Below, piece after piece: positions 7,576 through 15,915 of a DNA stretch of 64,000 nt (position 1 is its first letter; every line of letters begins with the position of its first letter). This stretch comes from Pedobacter riviphilus. Its GTDB lineage: Bacteria; Bacteroidota; Bacteroidia; Sphingobacteriales; Sphingobacteriaceae. The position numbers and the translations under genes are program-made. The stretch lies in the NCBI RefSeq assembly GCF_014692875.1, contig NZ_CP061171.1:5761362-5825361 (forward strand). The letters are read 5' to 3'. The notes under the pieces are model-generated. The model did not search any database and was not told the DNA's origin. It saw only the letters and a list, made by a program, of their open reading frames with translations.

Positions 7576-8892
7576 ATGTCATCAGTAGAGACAACTTATA
7601 TCCCTTACAAAGTTAAGGACATTTCACTGGCAGAATGGGGCCGTAAAGAAATCGAATTAGCCGAAGCAGAAATGCCAGGTTTAATGAGCTTACGTAAAGA
7701 ATTCGGTCCATCACAACCGCTAAAAGGTGCGCGTATTGCAGGCTGTCTGCACATGACTATCCAAACGGCGGTATTAATCGAAACATTGGTGGCCCTTGGT
7801 GCTGAAGTTACCTGGTCATCTTGCAATATTTTTTCAACTCAGGATCACGCTGCTGCTGCAATTGCTGCAGCTGGCATTCAGGTTTATGCCTGGAAAGGTT
7901 TAAACGAAGAAGAATTCGACTGGTGTATTGAGCAAACTTTACACTTCGGTCCGGAGCAGCAACCATTAAACATGATTTTGGATGATGGTGGCGACTTAAC
8001 CAATATGGTTTTCGACCGTTTCCCTGAATTAATTGCGAACATTAAAGGTTTATCAGAAGAAACCACTACCGGTGTTCACCGCTTATACGAAAGAATGAAA
8101 AACGGAACATTGCACTTACCTGCAATTAACGTAAACGATTCGGTTACCAAATCTAAATTCGATAACAAATACGGTTGCCGTGAATCATTGGTTGATGCGA
8201 TCCGTCGTGCTACTGATGTAATGATGGCTGGTAAAGTGGCTGTTGTTTGTGGTTATGGTGATGTGGGTAAAGGTTCAGCAGAATCGTTAAGCTCGCAAGG
8301 TGTACGTGTTATTGTTACCGAAATTGATCCGATCTGTGCTTTACAGGCTGCAATGGAAGGTTATGAAGTTAAAAAACTGGCTAATGCCATTAAAGAAGCA
8401 GATATTGTAGTAACCACTACCGGTAACTGTGATATCGTTCGCGAACAACATTTCAGAGCATTAAAAGATAAGGCAATTGTTTGTAACATCGGTCACTTTG
8501 ATAACGAAATCGATATGGCTTGGTTAAACGGTGCTTATGGCGATACCAAAGTGGAGATTAAACCTCAGGTTGATAAATATACCATCGATGGTAAAGATGT
8601 AATCATCTTAGCCGAAGGTCGTTTGGTTAACTTAGGCTGTGCAACTGGTCACCCAAGTTTTGTAATGAGTAACTCATTTACCAACCAAACTTTGGCTCAA
8701 TTAGAGCTTTGGACCAACACTGGCGCTTACGAAAACAAAGTATATACTTTGCCTAAACATTTAGATGAAAAAGTTGCCCGTTTACACTTAGAAAAAATCG
8801 GTGTAGAATTAGATGTTTTGGATCAACACCAGGCTGATTATATCGGTGTACCGGTAGAAGGTCCTTTCAAAGCAGACACTTACAGGTACTAG
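7576..8892 (+). CDS. ahcY: Adenosylhomocysteinase
   Basis: A 438-residue S-adenosylhomocysteine hydrolase, the usual length for the short bacterial form. It splits SAH to adenosine and homocysteine and so relieves product inhibition of methyltransferases. Visible landmarks are the substrate region [31 protein letters not shown], the NAD-binding [12 protein letters not shown] (about residues 223-234), the [18 protein letters not shown] region, and the diagnostic C-terminus [10 protein letters not shown] good promoter lies upstream and a strong terminator downstream, so it is a single-gene unit. Codon use is regular, as expected for a well-expressed gene. Confidence 0.98.
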   Translation: MSSVETTYIPYKVKDISLAEWGRKEIELAEAEMPGLMSLRKEFGPSQPLKGARIAGCLHMTIQTAVLIETLVALGAEVTWSSCNIFSTQDHAAAAIAAAGIQVYAWKGLNEEEFDWCIEQTLHFGPEQQPLNMILDDGGDLTNMVFDRFPELIANIKGLSEETTTGVHRLYERMKNGTLHLPAINVNDSVTKSKFDNKYGCRESLVDAIRRATDVMMAGKVAVVCGYGDVGKGSAESLSSQGVRVIVTEIDPICALQAAMEGYEVKKLANAIKEADIVVTTTGNCDIVREQHFRALKDKAIVCNIGHFDNEIDMAWLNGAYGDTKVEIKPQVDKYTIDGKDVIILAEGRLVNLGCATGHPSFVMSNSFTNQTLAQLELWTNTGAYENKVYTLPKHLDEKVARLHLEKIGVELDVLDQHQADYIGVPVEGPFKADTYRY

Positions 8893-8934
8893 TCCTGAGT
8901 CTTCAGTCGAGAGTCTGAAGTCGATATTATGAAG

Positions 8935-8965
8935 AGGGATGTGCAAATTGCATATCCCTTTTTTT
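8935..8965 (+). terminator. Intrinsic terminator of ahcY
   Basis: AGGGATGTGC pairs with GCATATCCCT (one G-U pair) around a five-base loop and is followed by seven T residues. The preceding bases contain a short direct duplication of a GAGTCTTCAGTC-like word. Confidence 0.85.
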
Positions 8966-9165
8966 ATTCCTCTCTCCCCGGGGGGCTGCAAGGCAGGGTG
9001 TCACTAAAGCTTAGGTGAGTTTCTTGTTTTTTAGAAAACGTTGGTTCCTGTTTTCTTCGGAGGTTTCAGTCCTGCTGTACACTTTATCCCGATGGAAGAA
9101 TCGGGGTGCTCGTTCCCATCAGGTTTATTTTATGGCAGATTGTGATTCTTTTGCTGCGGAAAACT

Positions 9166-9173
9166 TACATTTG
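9166..9173 (+). promoter_or_regulatory. -7 box of the DUF6370 gene
   Basis: TACATTTG matches TAnnTTTG and lies 14 nt before the ATG. No well-spaced TTTG -33 box is seen. The purine-rich GAAAAAAGAAAAGAG stretch just before the ATG could aid ribosome binding. Confidence 0.5.
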
Positions 9174-9187
9174 AAAAAAGAAAAGAG

Positions 9188-9529
9188 ATGAAAAAGTTAA
9201 TATTTGCATTAGCTCTTGGTGTATTCGCAGTTTCTGCAAATGCTCAAACCGCTCCTAAAAAAACTGAAACAGCAAAAGTAATCACTAAACAAACAGTAGA
9301 TATTGCCTGTGGCGAATGCCAGTTTAAAATGAAAGGTAAAGACTGCGAGTTAGCAGTAAAAATTGACGGTAAATCTTATTTTGTTGATGGAAAAGGGATT
9401 GATGATTTTGGCGATGCCCATGGCGAACATGGTTTTTGTAATGCCGTAAGCAAAGCAGAAGTTACCGGCGAAATTGTGAATAACCGTTTTAAAGCCAAAG
9501 AAATAAAGTTATTGCCAGTTAAGAAATAG
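9188..9529 (+). CDS. Secreted DUF6370-like protein
   Basis: A 113-residue protein with a cleavable signal peptide (MKKLIFALALGVFAVSANAQ). The mature part has three conserved cysteines in ACGECQFKMKGKDCELAVKI and another in GFCNAV, with a GKSYFVDGKGI segment between. This pattern fits the family I recall as DUF6370, which is common in Bacteroidota and has no known function. The Cys pattern could bind a metal or form disulfides in the periplasm. It is single and followed by a palindromic repeat. Confidence 0.75.
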   Translation: MKKLIFALALGVFAVSANAQTAPKKTETAKVITKQTVDIACGECQFKMKGKDCELAVKIDGKSYFVDGKGIDDFGDAHGEHGFCNAVSKAEVTGEIVNNRFKAKEIKLLPVKK

Positions 9530-9530
9530 T

Positions 9531-9643
9531 TTTACTGCAAAGAAGGCAAAGCTTTTCGCAAGGGGCGCTGAGCTGGATTGAAAACTATCTGAATGCAGCT
9601 TTGCACACTCCGCGTTTTTCTCTGCGTTATTTGCGGTTAAAAA
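9531..9643. repeat. Long palindromic intergenic repeat, family B
   Basis: Degenerate inverted arms: CTGCAAAGAAGGCAAAGC on the left and CTCTGCGTTATTTGCGG on the right. The same A/T-C-GCAAAG...CTTTGCGGT design recurs at 13769-13882, 14791-14944, 21471-21651 and, in part, at 23899-23975. All copies lie in intergenic DNA and would fold as long imperfect hairpins. Confidence 0.7.
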
Positions 9644-9652
9644 CGCGATAGG

Positions 9653-10633
9653 TTATTCAAATTCCTTTTCCAAACCCTGTCTTAAATCAAAAAGCAACCA
9701 TTGTTTATTCTTCACGTCAGCTTGTTTCGCTTTTAGTAACTGGATAAAATCTTTCACACCTATTTCTTCATTTCCATTACCGTGGATCAGTACAATGCTT
9801 CCCGCATTAGGCTGCTGCCCTTTGGCCAGCCAGGCATCACTGCCAACAGGAATTAATCCGTAGGCCTCGATTTTTTCGACTATGGTTTTATCCGATACCA
9901 AACCGGGGAAACGGAAAAATACCGATGGGGTTAATCCATTTTTAAGCATCAACTTTTCATTTTCCAACACCTCCACATCTAAATTGGTTCCAGGTGCCAA
10001 TAAAAAGTTTTCAGCTAAGGGCAGCTTATTTACCTCATGGTTGTAGGTATGGTTTACCCAGGTAATGTTCAGTTCTTTTTTTTCAACCAGACTTTTTAGC
10101 CAGTTCAGGTCATCCTGATGTTTAAGCATCCATTTGCCCGAAACAGAAATCGCGAGTGGCGCAGGCTGTTCTATTTTTTTAAATTCATCGAATACAGCCT
10201 GAAAAATAATCCTGTCTAAAGCCTTATGTGATGGACAAAGATCGATCGTTAAAGTAATGCCCTTTTCGTTTGGAATGGCATGATCAATCCCCGCATTTTG
10301 AAGCTGCAGATCTTTAGCGGCCGCGGCTTCTATTGATTTAATGTATGCCGTGTTTTTGAAAATTGCCAATACATTCTGGAACTGCAAGCTGCTTGTGGTA
10401 TAATTACTGGCCAGATCTACTTTTGTATCTAAAGTTTCTGGATTCACCAGCAATAAATATTTTTGATTATTTGCGGTGAAACTTCTTGACGCAATCAGTT
10501 TCTCATTACTGCGGGACGCTATGGCAAAATTAACCTTATAACGTTTAACATCATCAAAATTCTGTGCGAAAATTTTCAAACTGAAAAAGCAGATATAAAA
10601 AAAAGTGAGGAGTAAAGATTTAGATAACTTCAT
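9653..10633 (-). CDS. Secreted polysaccharide deacetylase-like protein
   Basis: A 326-residue protein with a signal peptide ending near FAQ (residue 24) and a NodB-type domain from about residue 125. LTIDLCPS supplies the catalytic Asp position, WVNHTYNHE is motif 2 with the metal-binding His residues, FFRFPGL is the Arg/Pro motif 3, and IVLIHGNG is motif 5. These enzymes remove N- or O-acetyl groups from cell-wall or extracellular polysaccharides. The usual TFDD of motif 1 is reduced to TIDL, so metal binding or activity may be altered. The N-terminal 120 residues match no domain I recognise. It is divergent from a 40-residue membrane protein. Confidence 0.75.
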   Translation of the reverse strand: MKLSKSLLLTFFYICFFSLKIFAQNFDDVKRYKVNFAIASRSNEKLIASRSFTANNQKYLLLVNPETLDTKVDLASNYTTSSLQFQNVLAIFKNTAYIKSIEAAAAKDLQLQNAGIDHAIPNEKGITLTIDLCPSHKALDRIIFQAVFDEFKKIEQPAPLAISVSGKWMLKHQDDLNWLKSLVEKKELNITWVNHTYNHEVNKLPLAENFLLAPGTNLDVEVLENEKLMLKNGLTPSVFFRFPGLVSDKTIVEKIEAYGLIPVGSDAWLAKGQQPNAGSIVLIHGNGNEEIGVKDFIQLLKAKQADVKNKQWLLFDLRQGLEKEFE

Positions 10634-10674
10634 ATTTCCTTATTTAAAATCTTTCTAATTTAAGCCAAATCCAT

Positions 10675-10682
10675 TATCTTTA
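10675..10682 (+). promoter_or_regulatory. -7-like box before the 40-residue ORF
   Basis: TATCTTTA differs from TAnnTTTG only at the last base and lies 11 nt before the ATG at 10694. Boxes of this form recur before other genes in the window. Confidence 0.4.
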
Positions 10683-10693
10683 CAAACATCGCC

Positions 10694-10816
10694 ATGAACA
10701 AAGAAAAAGTAAAATTGTGGTTTAAGCGGGTGGGGCTAGTGGGGTTTCTATTCTTCCTGATTAAAGGATTAATATGGCTTGTTGTGTTCTATTTTATCGG
10801 CAAAAACGTTGCTTAA
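10694..10816 (+). CDS. 40-residue single-pass membrane protein
   Basis: The ORF encodes MNKEKVKLWFKRVG, then a hydrophobic segment of about 22 residues containing FLFFLIKGLIWLVVFYF, then a short polar tail (IGKNVA). The basic N-terminus predicts an N-in orientation. A -7-like box is correctly placed, and the gene fills an otherwise non-coding gap. Similar tiny proteins with a K-R-(I/V)G...FFLIKG-WL pattern are, as I recall, frequent in Bacteroidota. Function unknown. Confidence 0.6.
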   Translation: MNKEKVKLWFKRVGLVGFLFFLIKGLIWLVVFYFIGKNVA

Positions 10817-10888
10817 ATTGGTTCATTAGTTTACTAGTCATTCGTTCATTAGTCCGTGCAAGTTGCATAATTACCTCTTCTAAGTCAA

Positions 10889-10918
10889 GCGATGTCCTGA
10901 ATTTGTTTCAGCATCTAT
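10889..10918. repeat. Half copy of REP-like family A
   Basis: GCGATGTCCTGAATTTGTTTCAGCATCT matches one arm of the element at 813-881. The inverted partner arm is missing. It lies in the 125-bp spacer after the 40-residue ORF, which also contains GTTCATTAGTTTACTAG-type low-complexity sequence. Confidence 0.5.
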
Positions 10919-10941
10919 TTTGAAAGTATACCAAAACTTTT

Positions 10942-11322
10942 CTATCTAAAAGTAAACAACATATTCGCGAGGAAATTCCAAACAAAGACGATTACAATGG
11001 CGAAGAATTTGGCTAAGTAAAAATTGGTTCCGTTTTTCCGCTGATGAAAAAGATAAATGATAAAGGTGTTTAACCCTAGGCCGATTAAACTTACCACTAA
11101 AAACTTGCTAAACTCGGTTGCCCAATGCGTATTGGTGCTTTCGAAAGTCCAAACCCGGTTAATCAGGTAATTATTGGTCACGGCTAAAGTAAAACCGATG
11201 GCATTAGAAATATATTTGTTTATCTTGATTTTCTCCTTGCACAGCCAGGTGGCACCGAAATCAATCGCCATCCCGAGGAAACCTGTTAATCCAAATTTTA
11301 AGATGCGGAAAAATAAATCCAT
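10942..11322 (-). CDS. GtrA-family membrane protein
   Basis: A 126-residue protein with four hydrophobic segments. The family landmarks are FGLTGFLGMAIDFGATWL, NAIGFTLAVTNNYLINRVWTF and a C-terminal NFLANMLFTFR. GtrA-like proteins are thought to move polyprenyl-phosphate-linked sugars across the inner membrane. ATG 11322 is preferred; a GTG one codon earlier is possible. The stop codon of the upstream GT39 gene is four bases before this ATG, so the two form an operon and GtrA may supply the lipid-linked sugar donor used by that enzyme. Confidence 0.88.
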   Translation of the reverse strand: MDLFFRILKFGLTGFLGMAIDFGATWLCKEKIKINKYISNAIGFTLAVTNNYLINRVWTFESTNTHWATEFSKFLVVSLIGLGLNTFIIYLFHQRKNGTNFYLAKFFAIVIVFVWNFLANMLFTFR

Positions 11323-11326
11323 CACG

Positions 11327-12964
11327 TTAAAGTATTTTAATCAGAAAGAAATGTTCTAGTACTTCTTCTCTTGTGTTTGAATTTAAAAATTTTGGTGTCA
11401 ATTTAGTTGTATGGAAATATCTAAAATCCTGTAATATTTTTGCGGGATACTTAAATCTTACATTGTCTATGTCCCTTTTATCAACAAATAGAATTAATCC
11501 CTTTGGATTAACTTTCTCCAGTTCTTCATAACTCCAGAAATATTTAGGCTCATCTTTGGCGTAAAAATCAAAGGAGTATGCGTCGCTGTAAATAAGTACC
11601 ATGGGTTTTGTACCCGGATAATTTTCTTTCAGCCATAAACCTGCTTGCATACCAGCTTCGTATTTTAAAAGTGCGGGATAAAAGAAAGATGAAAGAAATA
11701 TCATTAAACCTACCGAAGTTAATAAGGAGCGGCCAATCAGTGTTTCCGTTTTTAATCCTTTGAAAAGGATAAAAGAGGTAACAAGCACAATGATAATGAT
11801 TGCAATAGCCAAGAGGTAATCCTGAAATTTAAAGAATATGGCCAAAATGCTCAATAATATCACAATTAAAACGGATAATGTTGTTTGGATGCTCGAAAAA
11901 ATACTTAAACTCTTTCCATTAAGCTTTTGTACATACCATGCCGTAATAATGGCAAACTGAGGCAGGATAATCAGGATATAATGCGGTAATTGAAATTTGG
12001 ATAATGAAAACAATAGGAATGTTATCGCAGCGCTGGTCCAGATCATGATGCTTTCAGCTGGTAAATCAATCCTGTTTCTCTTTTTGAAAAGATTTACCAC
12101 TGCTGTATAAAATAGTATACTCCATGGTAAAAATGCCCAAAGTGTAGTGTGTAAAAAGAATGAAATATCTCCTTTGCCTTTAATTGGGCCATTGTTGAAA
12201 AAACGACCGAATTGGCTGTCCCAGAAGAAGAATTTTAAGCCGGAAACGCCGGTTTTTCCGAATACTACTTTCTCGGGATGTAAGTCAAACTGAACGTATA
12301 AAGTATATAGCTCTGGAATAATAAAAATGAAAATCAGTACAATGGCCAGCCACCATTTTAGTTTCAACAACTGTTTAAACTGCCTGGTTAATAGCCAATA
12401 GATAATGAAACCTCCAAAAACAGGAATCAATACGAATATGCCTTTAATCATAATGGCGCAGGCTGCGAAAAAAGAACCTGCAACAATATGCCAGAAAGCG
12501 TGGTAATGTGCTTTATAATAATGATAAATAGCCGCCAACGTAAATGTGGTGATATAAACCTCTGCCCTGACGTCAAAAGTAGAAATGAGGATATGCAACG
12601 AACTTAAAAAAATCAGTGTACTGATTAATCCTGTTTTTTCGCCATAGATATCTCTTGCGAGTTTGTAGACATACCAGGCACCTAATAATCCGAATAAAAA
12701 GGATGGAAGTTTATAAGCGAAAGCTGTAATGCCGAAAATTTTAAATGATGCTGCGGCCAACCAAAAGGTTAAATGTGGTTTATCCAGCCAATCGGCACCA
12801 CGTACATAAATATTTACCCAATCGTTCCTAAGTACCATGTTTTTGGCTATAGATGCATAAAGCGCAGAATCGGGTTCCATTACGCCACCAAAAAGCGCCA
12901 AAACACTAACCAGTACAATCAGGGCAATTAAAATTTTATATAAGGCGGTGTCTTTCAAATCCAT
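11327..12964 (-). CDS. ArnT-like GT39/GT83 glycosyltransferase
   Basis: A 545-residue inner-membrane protein with about 11-12 hydrophobic segments. It has the PMT/ArnT signature: [14 protein letters not shown] near residue 31, with the acidic pair in the first periplasmic loop, and [17 protein letters not shown] near 55. A soluble C-terminal domain follows the last membrane segment. Such enzymes transfer a sugar from polyprenyl phosphate to an acceptor such as lipid A, glycan or protein. The donor sugar is unknown. The first gene of an operon with GtrA. Confidence 0.88.
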   Translation of the reverse strand: MDLKDTALYKILIALIVLVSVLALFGGVMEPDSALYASIAKNMVLRNDWVNIYVRGADWLDKPHLTFWLAAASFKIFGITAFAYKLPSFLFGLLGAWYVYKLARDIYGEKTGLISTLIFLSSLHILISTFDVRAEVYITTFTLAAIYHYYKAHYHAFWHIVAGSFFAACAIMIKGIFVLIPVFGGFIIYWLLTRQFKQLLKLKWWLAIVLIFIFIIPELYTLYVQFDLHPEKVVFGKTGVSGLKFFFWDSQFGRFFNNGPIKGKGDISFFLHTTLWAFLPWSILFYTAVVNLFKKRNRIDLPAESIMIWTSAAITFLLFSLSKFQLPHYILIILPQFAIITAWYVQKLNGKSLSIFSSIQTTLSVLIVILLSILAIFFKFQDYLLAIAIIIIVLVTSFILFKGLKTETLIGRSLLTSVGLMIFLSSFFYPALLKYEAGMQAGLWLKENYPGTKPMVLIYSDAYSFDFYAKDEPKYFWSYEELEKVNPKGLILFVDKRDIDNVRFKYPAKILQDFRYFHTTKLTPKFLNSNTREEVLEHFFLIKIL

Positions 12965-13035
12965 TTACAGGAAGCAAATATGAGCAAAAAAAAGTCAAAT
13001 TTTTTCAAGGTTTAAGATTAACAGGGGCAAAGCAT

Positions 13036-13043
13036 TATCTTTG
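13036..13043 (+). promoter_or_regulatory. -7 box almost touching the pdxJ start codon
   Basis: TATCTTTG is a perfect TAnnTTTG match and ends only four bases before the ATG. The transcript would then begin at or next to the start codon, which implies a leaderless mRNA. No convincing -33 TTTG is visible. Confidence 0.5.
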
Positions 13044-13047
13044 CTGT

Positions 13048-13764
13048 ATGACAAAGTTATCGGTTAATATCAATAAAATTGCTACACTCCGCAACAGCCG
13101 TGGCGGTAATAATCCTGATCTGGTTAAGGTTGCATTGGATTGTGAACGTTTCGGTGCACAGGGCATTACGGTGCATCCACGCCCAGATGAACGACATATC
13201 CGCTATCAGGATGTTTACGATTTAAAAGCAGTTATTGCTACTGAATTTAATATTGAAGGAAATTGTAAGGAAGATAAATTTGTTGATCTGGTTTTGGCCA
13301 ACAAACCTGCGCAGGTTACTTTAGTGCCCGATGCAGAGGGCCAGATTACATCAAACCATGGCTGGGATACCCTAAAACATAAAGATTACCTGAAAGAAAT
13401 GGTTGCCGTTTTTCAAAAGGAAGGTATCCGTGTTTCAATTTTTGTAGATCCTGTGGTAGAAATGGTTGAAGGTGCTGCGGAAACCGGAACAGACCGGATT
13501 GAACTATATACCGAGGCTTATGCACATAATTATTTTGCCGACCGCGAAAAGGCTGTAGTGAGTTATATTGCTGCTGCACACCATGCCAACAAATTGGGCT
13601 TGGGAATTAATGCAGGCCACGATCTTGATCTGCACAACCTGCATTATTTCGCTCAAAGTATTCCGGGCCTGCTGGAAGTTTCTATCGGTCATGCTTTAAT
13701 AAGCGATGCACTTTACTTAGGTTTAGAAACTACCATTCAGAAATATTTACAACAATTGGTTTAG
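13048..13764 (+). CDS. pdxJ: Pyridoxine 5'-phosphate synthase
   Basis: A 238-residue PdxJ, the usual length for the family. It makes pyridoxine 5'-phosphate from 3-amino-2-oxopropyl phosphate and deoxyxylulose 5-phosphate in the DXP-dependent vitamin B6 route. Visible are [28 protein letters not shown] (active-site His and Arg), [41 protein letters not shown] and the phosphate-binding [12 protein letters not shown] dependence agrees with the presence of ispH in the window. The next gene is separated by a family B repeat, so pdxJ is probably a single unit. Confidence 0.97.
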   Translation: MTKLSVNINKIATLRNSRGGNNPDLVKVALDCERFGAQGITVHPRPDERHIRYQDVYDLKAVIATEFNIEGNCKEDKFVDLVLANKPAQVTLVPDAEGQITSNHGWDTLKHKDYLKEMVAVFQKEGIRVSIFVDPVVEMVEGAAETGTDRIELYTEAYAHNYFADREKAVVSYIAAAHHANKLGLGINAGHDLDLHNLHYFAQSIPGLLEVSIGHALISDALYLGLETTIQKYLQQLV

Positions 13765-13768
13765 TTTT

Positions 13769-13882
13769 TTAACCGCAAAGACTGCAAAGAAAAGGGGCGC
13801 ATAGAAACGCGAAGCCATGTGCATAGATTTTAATTAATCTTGCGCAGCTTTGCGAAATGCTCTGTGTCCTTTGCGGTTAAAT
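13769..13882. repeat. Long palindromic intergenic repeat, family B
   Basis: Left arm TTTTTTAACCGCAAAGACTG and right arm CTGTGTCCTTTGCGGTTAAA are inverted; inner parts such as GGGGCGCATAGAAACGCGAAG and CTTGCGCAGCTTTGCG are degenerate. The spacer contains nothing else recognisable. Confidence 0.75.
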
Positions 13883-13892
13883 ATTAAAATTT

Positions 13893-14783
13893 ATGTTAAA
13901 AGGAATTCTCCTTGTTTTTTTCGGTGCCTGTAGTTTTGGTATCCTCTCTACTTTTGTTAAACTCGCTTACCATGAAGGTTATACTTTAGGCGATGTTACA
14001 GGCGCTCAGGCTTTTTTTGGGGCCGTAATTTTATGGGTATTATTTTTCTTCCAAAGTAGAACCGCAACTTACAAAGCTAAAGCGCTGCCTGCTAAAACAC
14101 CCTGGTGGCTAATGATAATTTCAGGCGCCTGTACAGGTCTGGTCAGTATTTTTTACTATCAATGCGTAAAACTTGTACCTAACTCTGTTGCTATTATTTT
14201 ATTGATGCAGTTTATCTGGATAAGTATTTTAATAGAATACCTCATCTTTAAAAAGAAGCCCACAGGCTTGCAGCTCTTGGCAATCTTATTGGTATTAGGT
14301 GGAACTGTTTTAGCCAGCGGAATGGCGGAAACAAGTATCAAAAGCATGGATTTAAAAGGAATTGGTTTCGGTTTATTGGCTGCAATTTCTTATGCAGGCT
14401 TTTTACTGCTGAGTGGCCGGATTGGAAATGAATATGCTCCATTGCAAAAAAGTGCCTTAATGATTACCGGTGCCTGTATATTGATCTTCATTATCTTCCC
14501 GCCAGTATTTTTGTTTAATGGTGCCTTGGGCGGAAGTTTATTGAAATGGGGATTGATTATCTCGGTTTTTGGTACGGTTATTCCGCCATTATTTTATGCC
14601 GAAGGCGTGCCGAGAATAGGAACGGCCATTAGTTCTATTTTAAGTGCTGCAGAATTGCCTGTTGCCGTAATGATGGCGGGTTTTGTGCTGCAGGAACAAG
14701 TATCGTTTTTAAGGTGGGTTGGGGTAGTGGTGATATTATCGGCAATGGTTTTGCCAAATCTGAAATATTTAAAGCGAGATTAA
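13893..14783 (+). CDS. EamA/DMT-family transporter
   Basis: A 296-residue membrane protein with ten predicted hydrophobic segments arranged as two EamA repeats (about residues 3-140 and 150-290). Characteristic stretches are GACSFGILSTFVKLAYHEGY at the start and SAAELPVAVMMAGFVLQEQ in the second repeat. DMT transporters export or import metabolites; the substrate is unknown. The ATG lies 10 bases after a family B repeat, so promoter signals must overlap the repeat or lie within it. Confidence 0.85.
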   Translation: MLKGILLVFFGACSFGILSTFVKLAYHEGYTLGDVTGAQAFFGAVILWVLFFFQSRTATYKAKALPAKTPWWLMIISGACTGLVSIFYYQCVKLVPNSVAIILLMQFIWISILIEYLIFKKKPTGLQLLAILLVLGGTVLASGMAETSIKSMDLKGIGFGLLAAISYAGFLLLSGRIGNEYAPLQKSALMITGACILIFIIFPPVFLFNGALGGSLLKWGLIISVFGTVIPPLFYAEGVPRIGTAISSILSAAELPVAVMMAGFVLQEQVSFLRWVGVVVILSAMVLPNLKYLKRD

Positions 14784-14790
14784 TCTAGTT

Positions 14791-14944
14791 TTTTACCGCA
14801 GAGGAAACAGCGTGAAGATGCAGAGGACGCAAAACAGGGCTTTTGAAATTTATTGTTGTGCCTTGAATGCAAATTTAGCGTTCTTAGCGCCTTTGTGGTT
14901 TAAGCCTTAAAGATTAATAAACTTTGCGTTCTTTGCGGTTAAAC
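14791..14944. repeat. Long palindromic intergenic repeat, family B
   Basis: TTTTTTACCGCAGAGGAAAC on the left and GCGTTCTTTGCGGTTAAAC on the right, with an extra internal right-hand unit (GCGTTCTTAGCGCCTTTGTGG). The copy looks like two overlapping elements. A TATCTTTA -7-like box for the next gene follows at 14955-14962. Confidence 0.7.
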
Positions 14945-14983
14945 TAAAATTAAATATCTTTAAAAAGCTTAAAGCATTTACAC

Positions 14984-15547
14984 ATGAAAAAACTTACTAT
15001 TTATATTTTGTCCTTTATCATCATTGGCTTAGCCGGATGTAAAACCAAAACCACCATCAATCAGGATGAGGCCGGAGAGGTAATCACCAATTATTTAAAA
15101 GCTAACCCTGAATATAAAACTACACGTTTCAACTTCGGGGAAATAAAATTTAACAGCACAAACGATATGTTTGAACTTGGTAAATATAAAACTTTAGCAA
15201 GTAGAGGCTTGGTGACATTGGATTTGAAAGCGGCTAAAAAAAAGTTCCTTTCAAAAGATAGCAGTTTCGTTTACCAGATTACCTTAACCGACAAAGCAAG
15301 CCCATTGGTTTTAAAGCAGGATGGTGATAAAGCAACAGTGAAAGTTGTAGAATATGTTTTAGCCGATGAAAAGCCTGTAGATTTTTCTCAGGTAAACTCG
15401 AGCACTGCAAAAGTTACTGTATCACTTAAAATGAATACAACCGATTTCGAACCATTTGATAAGGATGCCAATAAAAACAGCAATTTCATTACCAAGACTT
15501 ATAAATTAAAGTTGAGTAAAGATGAAGGTTGGAAGGTGCAGAAATAG
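14984..15547 (+). CDS. Lipoprotein of unknown function
   Basis: A 187-residue protein with a lipoprotein signal peptide: MKKLTIYILSFIIIGLAGC, Cys19 being the lipid-attachment site. The mature part is rich in charged residues, begins with a short helix (DEAGEVITNYLKANPEY) and continues as alternating beta-type segments. No family recognised. It is a single gene with a -7-like box 22 nt before the ATG. A hairpin (AGGTTGAAAG with CTTTTCAACCT) follows its stop codon. Confidence 0.75.
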   Translation: MKKLTIYILSFIIIGLAGCKTKTTINQDEAGEVITNYLKANPEYKTTRFNFGEIKFNSTNDMFELGKYKTLASRGLVTLDLKAAKKKFLSKDSSFVYQITLTDKASPLVLKQDGDKATVKVVEYVLADEKPVDFSQVNSSTAKVTVSLKMNTTDFEPFDKDANKNSNFITKTYKLKLSKDEGWKVQK

Positions 15548-15769
15548 GTTGAAAGACTAAAGATAAAAGCGTATACCTAATTGCGCTTTTCAACCTATGT
15601 TTCTTGTAGTACCCGACATTTTTAAATCCGTGGTAGCGAAAATCCTTTTTGTTGGCATTAACTCAGCATTACAGGAAGTAACAAAAAGATTGAAACGTAT
15701 GACGGGAACAAACTTAAATTTTAGCACAACCATTGCTTTCCAAATAATCGCTTATTTGTTAAAAATTGA
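15548..15769. other. Spacer upstream of gcvP, first part
   Basis: The 368-bp gap before gcvP begins with an inverted repeat (AGGTTGAAAG at the lipoprotein stop codon, CTTTTCAACCT about 35 nt later, with an inner AAAAGCG/GCGCTTTT pair). An open frame at 15597-15824 has atypical composition and no recognisable protein pattern, so it is not called. No glycine-riboswitch-like architecture was recognised. Confidence 0.4.
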
Positions 15770-15781
15770 ACAAACGTTTGT
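15770..15781. promoter_or_regulatory. Perfect 12-bp palindrome upstream of gcvP
   Basis: ACAAACGTTTGT is its own reverse complement and has an AACGTT centre like many LacI-family operators. It lies about 100 bp upstream of the gcvP -7 box. No regulator gene is adjacent. Confidence 0.25.
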
Positions 15782-15882
15782 CTTTCCTTTTGCTCATAAA
15801 ATCTACCTATTTTGTCGCTTTTAAGCATAAATAAGACGCCTTTTTTACACTGATTAATAGTGAAATACAGCTTCATTTTTGC

Positions 15883-15890
15883 TACCTTTG
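15883..15890 (+). promoter_or_regulatory. -7 box of gcvP
   Basis: TACCTTTG is a perfect TAnnTTTG match, followed by CACGC, and lies 25 nt before the gcvP ATG. A -33 TTTG at the right spacing is not evident. Confidence 0.55.
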
Positions 15891-15915
15891 CACGCAAATT
15901 TATTATTCATACCGC

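Noticed and set aside
15597..15824. 75-codon open frame on the plus strand upstream of gcvP
   Set aside because: No signal, domain or start context; the composition is unlike neighbouring genes and it overlaps the palindrome.
15548..15900. Possible glycine riboswitch upstream of gcvP
   Set aside because: No tandem aptamer-like architecture can be made out; only a terminator-like hairpin and a 12-bp palindrome are present.
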